Source: Bacteroidaceae bacterium
Lineage (GTDB): Bacteria > Bacteroidota > Bacteroidia > Bacteroidales > Bacteroidaceae
Length of the DNA: 37,896 bases
Assembly (NCBI GenBank): GCA_017462065.1
Contig: JAFTRV010000029.1
Location: forward strand, 1-37,896
Reading direction: 5' to 3'
Every line of letters starts with the position of its first letter. Position 1 is the first letter of the stretch. Made by a program: the position numbers and the translations under genes. Below, in pieces: positions 16,490 through 24,368 of the stretch. The notes under the pieces were generated by a model. That model had not been told where the DNA came from. It ran no database searches and saw nothing but the letters and a program-made list of their open reading frames with translations.

Positions 16490-19400
16490 TGAAGAAGCTA
16501 TTTATATTATTGCTCATGGCTTTGCCTCTCACGTTGCTTGCTCAGCAGCGTGTAATAAAGGGCAAGGTGCTTGACGGCGACTTCGACAATTCGCCGCTCA
16601 TAGGAGCGACCGTAAAGGTGGAATTCAAAGAGAAGGAGCGTCCTTTGCTCGGCACGGCTACCGATATGAACGGCGAGTACTCCATTGAGGTGCCAAGCGA
16701 CGCAAAAGGCCTTTCGGTCACCTTCGTGGGCTATGAGACGGAATTCGTTAGGATTACCCCCGAAGAGAGCGTTTACAACGTAGTGCTTCGCTCTAACTCT
16801 AACAAGATAAGCGAGGTTGTCGTGACGGGTTATCAGAACATAGAGCGTCGTCGCCTGACATCATCTGTAGCCACCGTGAACATTGCCGAAGGCAACATTG
16901 GCTCCATAACGAATATCGACCAGGCTCTCGCCGGTCAGGTCGCCGGCCTTTCATCGGTAGTGTCAAACGGCGCTCCGGGCGCGCCTGTAAAGATAAGAAT
17001 CCGCGGTACGGCGTCGCTTTGCGGTACGCAGGACCCTTTGTGGGTGCTCGACGGCATGCCGCTCGAGGGAACGGATGTGCCTGCGATGGAGGAACTGAAG
17101 GATATCGACAATATCTATCAGACATCCATTGCCGGAATAAACCCTGCCGACATTGAGACCGTGACGGTGTTGAAAGACGCTGCCGCTACCGCAATTTACG
17201 GAGCCCGTGCGGCAAACGGCGTCATTGTCATAACTACTAAGAAAGGAAAGGTAGGCAAGGTGCAGATAAACCTCTCGTCAAAGCTGACGGTAAATCCTAA
17301 CCTCGACCTCGGCCGCTTGAATATGCTTAGCTCCGAGGAAAAGGTAGGGCTTGAGCTCGACCTTCTCGCATCGGGATACTCGTACCGTGACAAGAAAGGC
17401 ACGGTATATCAGATACTATCGCAGCTCGGCGAGGTCGATGCGTTCAAGGCCGGCGGCTGGGATATGCTGTCGCCTGACGCTCAGAACGCACTCAACAGCC
17501 TTAAGGCAATAAACACCGACTGGAACGACATTCTTATGCGTGACGCAGTCTCACAGGACTATAACCTGAGCATCTCGGGCGGAACGGAAAAGGTCAATTA
17601 CTATACCTCGGTAGGCTATAACAGCGAGCAGGGCAATGTCCGTGGCGTAGGCAACAACCGCTTCAACATAACGTTGAAGACCGACTACCGCATAAACAAA
17701 TATCTTAAGCTGGGCGCTTCGGTATATGCCAACCAACGTAAGCAGAATACCTATTTGACCGACTACAACAGCTTTACAAATCCTATATACTATTCCCGTA
17801 TAGCAAATCCGTACCAGACTGTATATAACGACGACAACAGCTACTCCTATGACAAGAATGTCGAGGGCAGGGCTGACACTGACCTCGATTTCAATATCTT
17901 CGAGGAGCGTGCGAACACGTCAAATACCCGTACCGACCACTCGTTGATGAGCATTTTCGACGCAGCGTTCAACTACAACGACATCTTCAAGCTCACGAGC
18001 CAGTTGGGCCTGCAGTTCGACGGCTACAAGCTCGACCGTTACGCAGGCGAGGAGAGCTACGCCATGCGTTACGAGAAGTATGACAAACGCTACAACGGCA
18101 CTACATACCTCCCCGACGGCGGCATGCACAAGGTGAACAGCAGCAACACCACGCAATGGACCTGGAAGACAATGGCCGAGTATCGACAGACATTCAAGGA
18201 CGCGCACGAAGTAGAGTTCATGCTTGGTTCCGAATTGCGCCGAATAAGTTCTGGAACGAACTATTCTCTCGCATACGGCTTCGACCAGCGTACATTGACC
18301 ACTCAGCCTGTGATATTCCCGTCGCAGAGCGCTGCCGACGCAATGTCGTTCTTTACCGAGACATTCGTTCAGAATGCCTTCGCTTCGTTCTTCGCTACAG
18401 CCTCGTACACGCTGTTCAACAGGTACACCATAGGCGGCAGCGTGCGTTTCGACGGCTCCGACGTGTTCGGCGTCGCAAAGAAGTATCGCTTCCTGCCTCT
18501 CTATTCTGTCAGCGCATTGTGGCGTGTCAGCGAGGAGAAGTGGATGAAGAATGCGCATGCGATAGACAATCTCGGAGTGCGTCTCTCTTACGGCTTGCAG
18601 GGAAATATCGACAAGAATACATCGCCATATCTGATAGGCAAAATCGACAGGACGCAAATACTGCCCGGCAACATCGAGGATGTCATCGAGAGCGAGACGG
18701 CTCCTAACCCTAACTTGCGTTGGGAGAACACGAGCAATGTCAATGCCGGCATAGACCTGGCTGTCCTGAACAGAGCTATCAGCCTTACGGTCGATTACTA
18801 CTATCGCAAGAGTACCGACCTTATCGGCTTGCGTATGTTGCCGCTCGAGACAGGTTTCTCGTCTACTACGATAAACTGGGCGAGCATGGAGAACCAGGGC
18901 GTCGAGTTCATGCTATCGACACGCAACATCTACACTCCGGACTTCCTTTGGACCACAAGCCTTAATGTGGGATACAACAATAACAAGGTGCTTGAGGAGA
19001 GCGTTGCCGAGAACTCTACCTATCCCTCACGCAAAGGCTACCCCGTGGGCGCTATCTTCGCCTATAAGACAGCCGGGCTCGACGAAGCAGGCTATCCCTT
19101 GTACCGGGCAAAGGACGGCCGTGCCGTTTCGGCGCAGGAGTTCTTCAAGCTCGACAAGCATGGCGCGAGCGGAATGAGCGCGGCTGAGCAGCGTGACCTC
19201 TATACATATATGGGCACGTCGGACCCTGTCGTTTCGGGAGGCTTCCTTAACTCTTTCGAGTACAAGAACATTTCGCTTAACGTGAACTTCGCATTCAATT
19301 TGGGCGCTACGGTACGTGTCCAGCCCACGTATAACCCTCTCTTCTTCGACAGGGGCCTTAACACCAACAAGGATATACTCGACCGTTGGACGCCAACGAA

Positions 19401-19734
19401 CACCGACGGCAAGTTCCCTGCGATAATGTCGTCGGACGGCGTTCATAACTCCGAGATTCAGTTCTACGAGAACTACGCATCGTTCAATATGCTCGATATC
19501 TGGGTGAAGAAGTGCAACTACGCGCGTTGCCAGAGCATAAGGCTCGCATACAAGTTCCAGGGCGACTGGCTTAAGAAAGTAGGCGTGCGTTCCGCTTCGC
19601 TTTCGGTTGAAGGACGCAACCTCTTTGTAATCGCCGGCGATTATACCAACTATCTCGACCCGGAGACAATGGGCAACCCTTATGCGACGCCGTTGCCTAA
19701 GAGTGCGATATTTAACCTGAACATCAACTTCTGA
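16489..19734 (+). CDS. SusC/RagA-family TonB-dependent outer-membrane transporter
   Basis: This TonB-dependent channel forms the barrel of a SusCD uptake complex. After the signal peptide (MKKLFILLLMALPLTLLAQ) comes a carboxypeptidase-D regulatory-like domain (about 22-100, with LLGTATDMNGEYSIEVP). Next is the SusC signature region SEVVVTGYQN, then the plug (about 115-250: VLDGMPLEG, NPADIETVTVLKDAAATAIYGARAANGVIVITTKKG) and the barrel to the C-terminal aromatic end (IFNLNINF). At 1081 residues it is of usual size. Its partner susD follows after 14 bases and an upstream metalloprotease overlaps it, which points to peptides or protein fragments as the likely cargo. That is inference from context. 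Confidence 0.95.
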   Translation: MKKLFILLLMALPLTLLAQQRVIKGKVLDGDFDNSPLIGATVKVEFKEKERPLLGTATDMNGEYSIEVPSDAKGLSVTFVGYETEFVRITPEESVYNVVLRSNSNKISEVVVTGYQNIERRRLTSSVATVNIAEGNIGSITNIDQALAGQVAGLSSVVSNGAPGAPVKIRIRGTASLCGTQDPLWVLDGMPLEGTDVPAMEELKDIDNIYQTSIAGINPADIETVTVLKDAAATAIYGARAANGVIVITTKKGKVGKVQINLSSKLTVNPNLDLGRLNMLSSEEKVGLELDLLASGYSYRDKKGTVYQILSQLGEVDAFKAGGWDMLSPDAQNALNSLKAINTDWNDILMRDAVSQDYNLSISGGTEKVNYYTSVGYNSEQGNVRGVGNNRFNITLKTDYRINKYLKLGASVYANQRKQNTYLTDYNSFTNPIYYSRIANPYQTVYNDDNSYSYDKNVEGRADTDLDFNIFEERANTSNTRTDHSLMSIFDAAFNYNDIFKLTSQLGLQFDGYKLDRYAGEESYAMRYEKYDKRYNGTTYLPDGGMHKVNSSNTTQWTWKTMAEYRQTFKDAHEVEFMLGSELRRISSGTNYSLAYGFDQRTLTTQPVIFPSQSAADAMSFFTETFVQNAFASFFATASYTLFNRYTIGGSVRFDGSDVFGVAKKYRFLPLYSVSALWRVSEEKWMKNAHAIDNLGVRLSYGLQGNIDKNTSPYLIGKIDRTQILPGNIEDVIESETAPNPNLRWENTSNVNAGIDLAVLNRAISLTVDYYYRKSTDLIGLRMLPLETGFSSTTINWASMENQGVEFMLSTRNIYTPDFLWTTSLNVGYNNNKVLEESVAENSTYPSRKGYPVGAIFAYKTAGLDEAGYPLYRAKDGRAVSAQEFFKLDKHGASGMSAAEQRDLYTYMGTSDPVVSGGFLNSFEYKNISLNVNFAFNLGATVRVQPTYNPLFFDRGLNTNKDILDRWTPTNTDGKFPAIMSSDGVHNSEIQFYENYASFNMLDIWVKKCNYARCQSIRLAYKFQGDWLKKVGVRSASLSVEGRNLFVIAGDYTNYLDPETMGNPYATPLPKSAIFNLNINF

Positions 19735-19748
19735 TAAACACGTTGAAA

Positions 19749-21098
19749 ATGAATATAAAATATTTATATATAGCGCTTTTTGCACTCTGTCTTTGCGGCT
19801 GCGACGACTTTCTCGACATTCAGCCTACAGGCAAGATTATCGCCGAGACAGGCGCCGAGTACCGTGCATTGCTGACCGATGTCTATTCAACGATACCCGA
19901 GGACAGAGGCCTCACCACGCTCCGCACCGATGAGATGGCTGCCGACGCAAGCTCGATGAAGAGCCTTGACTACGATTCATATTTTGACATATGGAACTGG
20001 ACCGACTACAACCGTAGCCCGTCGTCCCTCTATTTCGGCTGGCGCCGTTATTACCATTCATGCTACATAGCGAACTACCTTATCGAGCATAAGGGTGCGA
20101 TTACTAAGGCTACGAAAGACGAGATTGACCAGATGGTTGGCGAGAGCTACATGATACGTGCGTACATGCATTTTCTCTTGGCGAACCTCTATGCGCCTGC
20201 GTACACGAAATGCATTCCGGCTGAGACCCGGGGAATACCATTGCAGCTCGAAGCTGACGTGAACGCTGTGCTTAAGTGCGGCAGCCTTGAAAAGGTCTAC
20301 AGCCAGGTGTTGGAGGATATCGATTCTGCGGCAGTGTATCTCAATGTCGATAGATGGGAAGAGGGATACACCTACCGCTTCAACACCGTTACGGCACATG
20401 CTCTGAGGGCAAGAGTAGCTCTTTACATGGGTGACTGGGGCAAGGCTTTCGGCGAAGCCGAGAAGGTGATTGCCGAATACCCCGAGCTCGAGGATTTGCG
20501 TACATCGACCAAACTGCCTACGAACTACAAGTCGGTAGAATCCATTATGGCTCTTGAGCAGGTCATCACCCCTGTTCTTATGGGAGTAGGGCATGCCGAG
20601 CCGGCGCTTATAAGTTCATACCGTTCGGGCGACAAGAGGCAAAAGATGTATTTCACCCCAAAGACCTTGACACGCTGGGTCTATCGTGAGAGAAATTCAA
20701 GCGAGGAGCGATGCACCTTCCGTGCGGCGGAGTTCTATCTCATCGCTGCCGAGGCTGCGAATGAGCTCGACAACAGCGAGGCTGCGTTGAAGTATATCAA
20801 GGCATTGATGGAAAAACGTTATACCGACGCCAAGTACGCCGAATACTCAGCGGCTCTTGACGCATTGGACAAGGATGCCCTGCGTGACGAGATTGCCGCC
20901 GAGAGACAGCGTGAACTGGCATATCAGGGACATCGTTGGTTTGACCTTCGCCGTACCGCGCAGCCCGAGATAAGAAAGACATTCAAGGACGGTGATACGG
21001 AAGAGCCGTACGTTCTTTCGCAAGGCGACGAGCGATATACCCTGCATTTCCCGGCAGAGGCAGTAGCGGCAAACCCGGAAATCGAGAATTGGAACTGA
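19749..21098 (+). CDS. SusD/RagB-family surface lipoprotein
   Basis: This is the lid protein of the SusCD complex, anchored on the cell surface by lipid. The lipobox CLCGC is followed by DDFLDIQPTGKI, a typical SusD start. TPR-like helices follow (about 90-250, with SYMIRAYMHFLLANLYAPAY), and the C-terminal RQRELAYQGHRWFDLRRT is the SusD family hallmark. At 450 residues it is somewhat short for the family. The reading frame is open from a TTG at 19743, but the ATG at 19749 fits the signal peptide better. It lies directly behind susC. Confidence 0.95.
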   Translation: MNIKYLYIALFALCLCGCDDFLDIQPTGKIIAETGAEYRALLTDVYSTIPEDRGLTTLRTDEMAADASSMKSLDYDSYFDIWNWTDYNRSPSSLYFGWRRYYHSCYIANYLIEHKGAITKATKDEIDQMVGESYMIRAYMHFLLANLYAPAYTKCIPAETRGIPLQLEADVNAVLKCGSLEKVYSQVLEDIDSAAVYLNVDRWEEGYTYRFNTVTAHALRARVALYMGDWGKAFGEAEKVIAEYPELEDLRTSTKLPTNYKSVESIMALEQVITPVLMGVGHAEPALISSYRSGDKRQKMYFTPKTLTRWVYRERNSSEERCTFRAAEFYLIAAEAANELDNSEAALKYIKALMEKRYTDAKYAEYSAALDALDKDALRDEIAAERQRELAYQGHRWFDLRRTAQPEIRKTFKDGDTEEPYVLSQGDERYTLHFPAEAVAANPEIENWN

Positions 21099-21144
21099 TT
21101 TTTTTAACAATATTTTTTTTATTAACCTTTTAAACAAAACTATT

Positions 21145-22659
21145 ATGAAAAAAGTTTTACTTTCTATCGCTGTTGCCATGTTTGCAGCAGCAGGCTTCGC
21201 ACAGAATGCTGTATGGGAAAGCTCTATTGCTTCATTCGAAGCAACAGATCTTTTTGACCAGAATTCTCCTGCGGCAATGGACAAGGACGGTAACCTCTAT
21301 GTTACAGGTTCTCAGACTACGAGCTTTAAGTTCGCCGGTAATGATGTAGATGTGTTGGCGTTGGGCGCTTACATTGCGAAGTACGATGCAACAGGTAAAG
21401 AGTTGTTTGCTATTACGCTTCATGGCTCAATCACAATTACTGCAATTACAACCGATGCAGACAATAACCTTTATGTGGCAGGTAAATTTGCCGGTGAAGC
21501 ATATATAGCAGACGTTGAAGGTATAGAAGGCGACTACGAGACGATTACTAATTCAGAGCCTGATAGTAAGACTGCGTCATTTATAGCTAAATATGACTCA
21601 AATGGTAATCTTTTGAATGTAAAATCTTTTGAGGCTGAAATGCCAAGCCATTATGACACAAAAAGCGTAATTTTCAACAAGGTCGTTGTAAATGATTCAA
21701 AGGTATATGTATCTCTTGCATACAATGCAAATGTCGTTTTGGCTGAAGGCGTGACTTTGGTTGCAAAGAGCAGGGTACTTGATCTTGGTGGCTTCCCGCT
21801 TGAACTTGGATGGAATAATCATGCTGTCATAGCTTTTGACAAAAATCTTGCTTCTGCAGAAATAATCGCTGAATTGTCACGTCAGGAAGCATGTGCCGAG
21901 GCGACAGATGTTCTTTCATTCAACTTCGCTGTCGAGAACAATGACGTATACGTTGCGGCTGTCGGTATGGGCGACTTGCTTTTCACAGCTGCTTCCGATA
22001 CTCAGAATGTAAGCTATGCAGTGGGTGACGGAACTTCAGAACAGGGTGCTTTTATTGTCAAGGTAGGTTCTGGATTGGTTAAGTATTCAAATGTTTCAAA
22101 TACTAACTCTTATCCTCGTTATACGATTGCCGGTATGGAGGTAAAGGATGGCGTGGCTTATTTGGCCGGCACATTCAGCGATACAAATCCTTTTGATAAC
22201 GAAAAGGTAGCTGTAGGCACCCACGATGTTTTTGTAACTGCAGACGGCGTTAAGGTGTACACAAGCGAATACGCAGAGGATAAGTGCACTGAACTTGTTG
22301 GAGGATTCTTTGTTACCGCAAATAAAACTTATATGATTAATGTGATTTGGAATGCTGACAGCAAGAGTTGTGTTGCAGTTAAGAATTATGAGATTGATAA
22401 TAAGTCGGGCGAATGCAAAGTTAATGATGGCGTATATACAACGGCTTCAGCTTTTAATGAAGACTATCTTGCCATTATCAACTGCACAGACAAGACTTAC
22501 ATCAATGTTTACAACGCAGAAGGCTTTGCTACAGGCATTGACGAAGTTGTAGTTGAGGGCGAGAACAACGCTATCTACGACCTCACAGGCCGTCGCATCG
22601 AGCAGGTGACAAAGCCCGGCATTTATATTGTTAATGGCGTTAAGAAGCTTGTTAAGTAA
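21145..22659 (+). CDS. secreted repeat protein with a type-9-like C-terminal tail
   Basis: A signal peptide (MKKVLLSIAVAMFAAAGFAQ) leads into repeated segments of the form DKDGNLYVTGSQ, DADNNLYVAGKF and VKDGVAYLAGTF, which suggest a beta-propeller related to SBBP-type repeats. The C-terminus (about 475-504: NAIYDLTGRRIEQVTKPGIYIVNG, ending in a basic KKLVK) is the short motif often seen at the end of exported Bacteroidales proteins and may direct type 9 secretion. Base composition is clearly more AT-rich than susC/susD. It starts 46 bases after susD, with a long T run between them, and is closed by a strong terminator. It is probably the ligand-binding surface partner of the locus, but its function is not known. 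Confidence 0.75.
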   Translation: MKKVLLSIAVAMFAAAGFAQNAVWESSIASFEATDLFDQNSPAAMDKDGNLYVTGSQTTSFKFAGNDVDVLALGAYIAKYDATGKELFAITLHGSITITAITTDADNNLYVAGKFAGEAYIADVEGIEGDYETITNSEPDSKTASFIAKYDSNGNLLNVKSFEAEMPSHYDTKSVIFNKVVVNDSKVYVSLAYNANVVLAEGVTLVAKSRVLDLGGFPLELGWNNHAVIAFDKNLASAEIIAELSRQEACAEATDVLSFNFAVENNDVYVAAVGMGDLLFTAASDTQNVSYAVGDGTSEQGAFIVKVGSGLVKYSNVSNTNSYPRYTIAGMEVKDGVAYLAGTFSDTNPFDNEKVAVGTHDVFVTADGVKVYTSEYAEDKCTELVGGFFVTANKTYMINVIWNADSKSCVAVKNYEIDNKSGECKVNDGVYTTASAFNEDYLAIINCTDKTYINVYNAEGFATGIDEVVVEGENNAIYDLTGRRIEQVTKPGIYIVNGVKKLVK

Positions 22660-22703
22660 TTTGGCAATTCAAGAACATTGATATTTTATATCATAAACAA
22701 CAT

Positions 22704-22742
22704 GATGGTGACCCTTTTTCTTTTGGGTCACCATCTTTTTTT
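22704..22742 (+). terminator. rho-independent terminator of the metalloprotease-susCD locus
   Basis: A perfect 11-bp stem (22704-22714 with 22725-22735) encloses the loop TTTTTCTTTT and is followed by seven T residues. The same loop with flanking CCC/GGGTCACC recurs after the M20 peptidase gene. Confidence 0.92.
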
Positions 22743-22806
22743 ATTCAATTTCGTTGTCGCTGTGAAAAAGATTTCAGGACATCTTTTCTATTCACGTTAC
22801 TTTGAT

Positions 22807-22814
22807 TATATTTG
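22807..22814 (+). promoter_or_regulatory. -7 box (TATATTTG) for the M20 dipeptidase gene
   Basis: TATATTTG fits TAnnTTTG and lies 33 bases upstream of the start codon. A -33 element is not clear. Confidence 0.6.
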
Positions 22815-22847
22815 TGCTAACGCTAAAATAAAGTAATATACAATATT

Positions 22848-24203
22848 ATGGAAGTAAGGAACTATATCAAAGAGAACGAACAGCGTTTCATCGATGAGCT
22901 TGCGTCGTTGATACGCATTCCCAGCATAAGCGCAAAGGCCGAACACAAGGCGGACATTCTCGCATGCGCAGCCCGCTGGAAGGAGCTGCTGCTCGAGGCA
23001 GGAGCGGACAAAGCCGAAATAATGCCTTCTACGGGCAACCCGCTTGTCTATGCCGAAAAGATTATCGACCCGGCGGCTCCTACGGTGCTTGTATATTCGC
23101 ACTACGACGTCATGCCCGTAGAGCCTGTCGAGCTTTGGAACACCGACCCGTTCGAGCTTGTCGTTAAAGATGGCAGAATGTGGGCGCGCGGCGCCGACGA
23201 CGACAAAGGCCAGGCGATGATTCAGGCTAAGGCGTTCGAGTATGTCGTAAAGAACGGCCTGCTCAAGCATAATGTTAAATTCATCTTCGAGGGCGAAGAG
23301 GAGATTGGCTCGCCGAGCCTCAATGCCTTCCTCAAGGAGAATACTGAGCTGCTCAAAGCGGACATTATCCTCGTCAGCGACACGAGCATGCTCGGTGCCG
23401 AACTACCCTCATTGACTACAGGGCTCCGTGGACTCGCATACTGGGAGGTTGAGGTGACGGGCCCTAACCGTGACCTTCACTCAGGCCATTTCGGCGGCGC
23501 TGTGGCCAACCCTATAAATGTACTTTGCGAGATGATAGCCAAGATGACCGATACCGACGGCCGCATAACGATACCGGGTTTCTACGACGATGTGGAGGAA
23601 CTGTCGAAAGAGGAGCGTGACATGCTTGCGTCTATCCCGTTCGACGAAGAAAAATATAAAGCCGCCATCGAGGTAAACGCCCTGCGTGGCGAAAAGGGCT
23701 ATTCTACGCTTGAGCGTAACAGCTGCCGTCCGTCGTTCGACGTGTGCGGCATCTGGGGCGGTTACACAGGTGAAGGAAGCAAGACGGTGCTGCCTTCAAA
23801 GGCCTATGCCAAGCTGTCGTGCCGTCTTGTGGCACACCAGGACCATGCGAAGATTTCGCAGATGTTTGCCGACTATTTCACCTCCATTGCTCCCGACTGC
23901 GTGAAGGTGAAGGTTACCCCCATGCACGGCGGCCAGGGCTATGTATGCCCCATAACATTACCGGCGTACAAGGCGGCAGAGGCGGGCTTTGAAAAGGCAT
24001 TTGGCAAGAAGCCGTTGGCAGTGCGTCGTGGCGGAAGCATTCCTATCATCAGCGACTTTGAGAAGATTCTCGGCGTGAAGACTATTCTCATGGGATTCGG
24101 CCTCGAGAGCGACGCCATTCACTCGCCGAACGAGAATTTCAATCTTGATATATTCCGCAAGGGAATAGAAGCGGTAGTGGAGTTTCATAAGAAATACAAG
24201 TAA
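22848..24203 (+). CDS. M20-family metallopeptidase (dipeptidase)
   Basis: This cytoplasmic di-zinc exopeptidase is probably specific for dipeptides. In the 451-residue product the metal sites are readable: His85 and Asp87 in YSHYDVMP, the bridging Asp in GADDDKG (117-119), the general base in EGEEEIGS (148-155), and a late His in FGLESDAIHSPNENF. The dimerisation lid domain lies between about 190 and 340 (GPNRDLHSGHFGGAVANP). The pattern matches the PepV/CNDP2 branch rather than ArgE or DapE. It is a monocistron between two related terminators, downstream of the metalloprotease-SusCD locus, so a shared role in peptide use is plausible but unproven. Confidence 0.93.
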   Translation: MEVRNYIKENEQRFIDELASLIRIPSISAKAEHKADILACAARWKELLLEAGADKAEIMPSTGNPLVYAEKIIDPAAPTVLVYSHYDVMPVEPVELWNTDPFELVVKDGRMWARGADDDKGQAMIQAKAFEYVVKNGLLKHNVKFIFEGEEEIGSPSLNAFLKENTELLKADIILVSDTSMLGAELPSLTTGLRGLAYWEVEVTGPNRDLHSGHFGGAVANPINVLCEMIAKMTDTDGRITIPGFYDDVEELSKEERDMLASIPFDEEKYKAAIEVNALRGEKGYSTLERNSCRPSFDVCGIWGGYTGEGSKTVLPSKAYAKLSCRLVAHQDHAKISQMFADYFTSIAPDCVKVKVTPMHGGQGYVCPITLPAYKAAEAGFEKAFGKKPLAVRRGGSIPIISDFEKILGVKTILMGFGLESDAIHSPNENFNLDIFRKGIEAVVEFHKKYK

Positions 24204-24217
24204 CGATAGCCCAATCA

Positions 24218-24260
24218 AATGCGGGTGCCCCTTTTTCTTTTGGGTCACCCGCATTGCTTT
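24218..24260 (+). terminator. rho-independent terminator after the M20 dipeptidase gene
   Basis: Arms 24218-24231 and 24242-24255 form 13 pairs with one C/T mismatch around the loop TTTTTCTTTT, then GCTTTTG. Loop and inner stem are identical to those of the terminator at 22704-22742. Confidence 0.85.
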
Positions 24261-24328
24261 TGTCTGAGCTTTTGATGCGACATGGCGTAATTTTCTCCTT
24301 TACTCTTTATTCTTTGCGAAAAAAAGTG

Positions 24329-24336
24329 TAATTTCG
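24329..24336 (+). promoter_or_regulatory. near-consensus -7 box (TAATTTCG) for pheT
   Basis: TAATTTCGCA is repeated exactly upstream of dnaB (3770-3779). It lies 32 bases upstream of the pheT ATG and differs from TAnnTTTG at one base. Confidence 0.45.
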
Positions 24337-24368
24337 CAAATTGAAATTGCAAACAACAAAAATATCAT

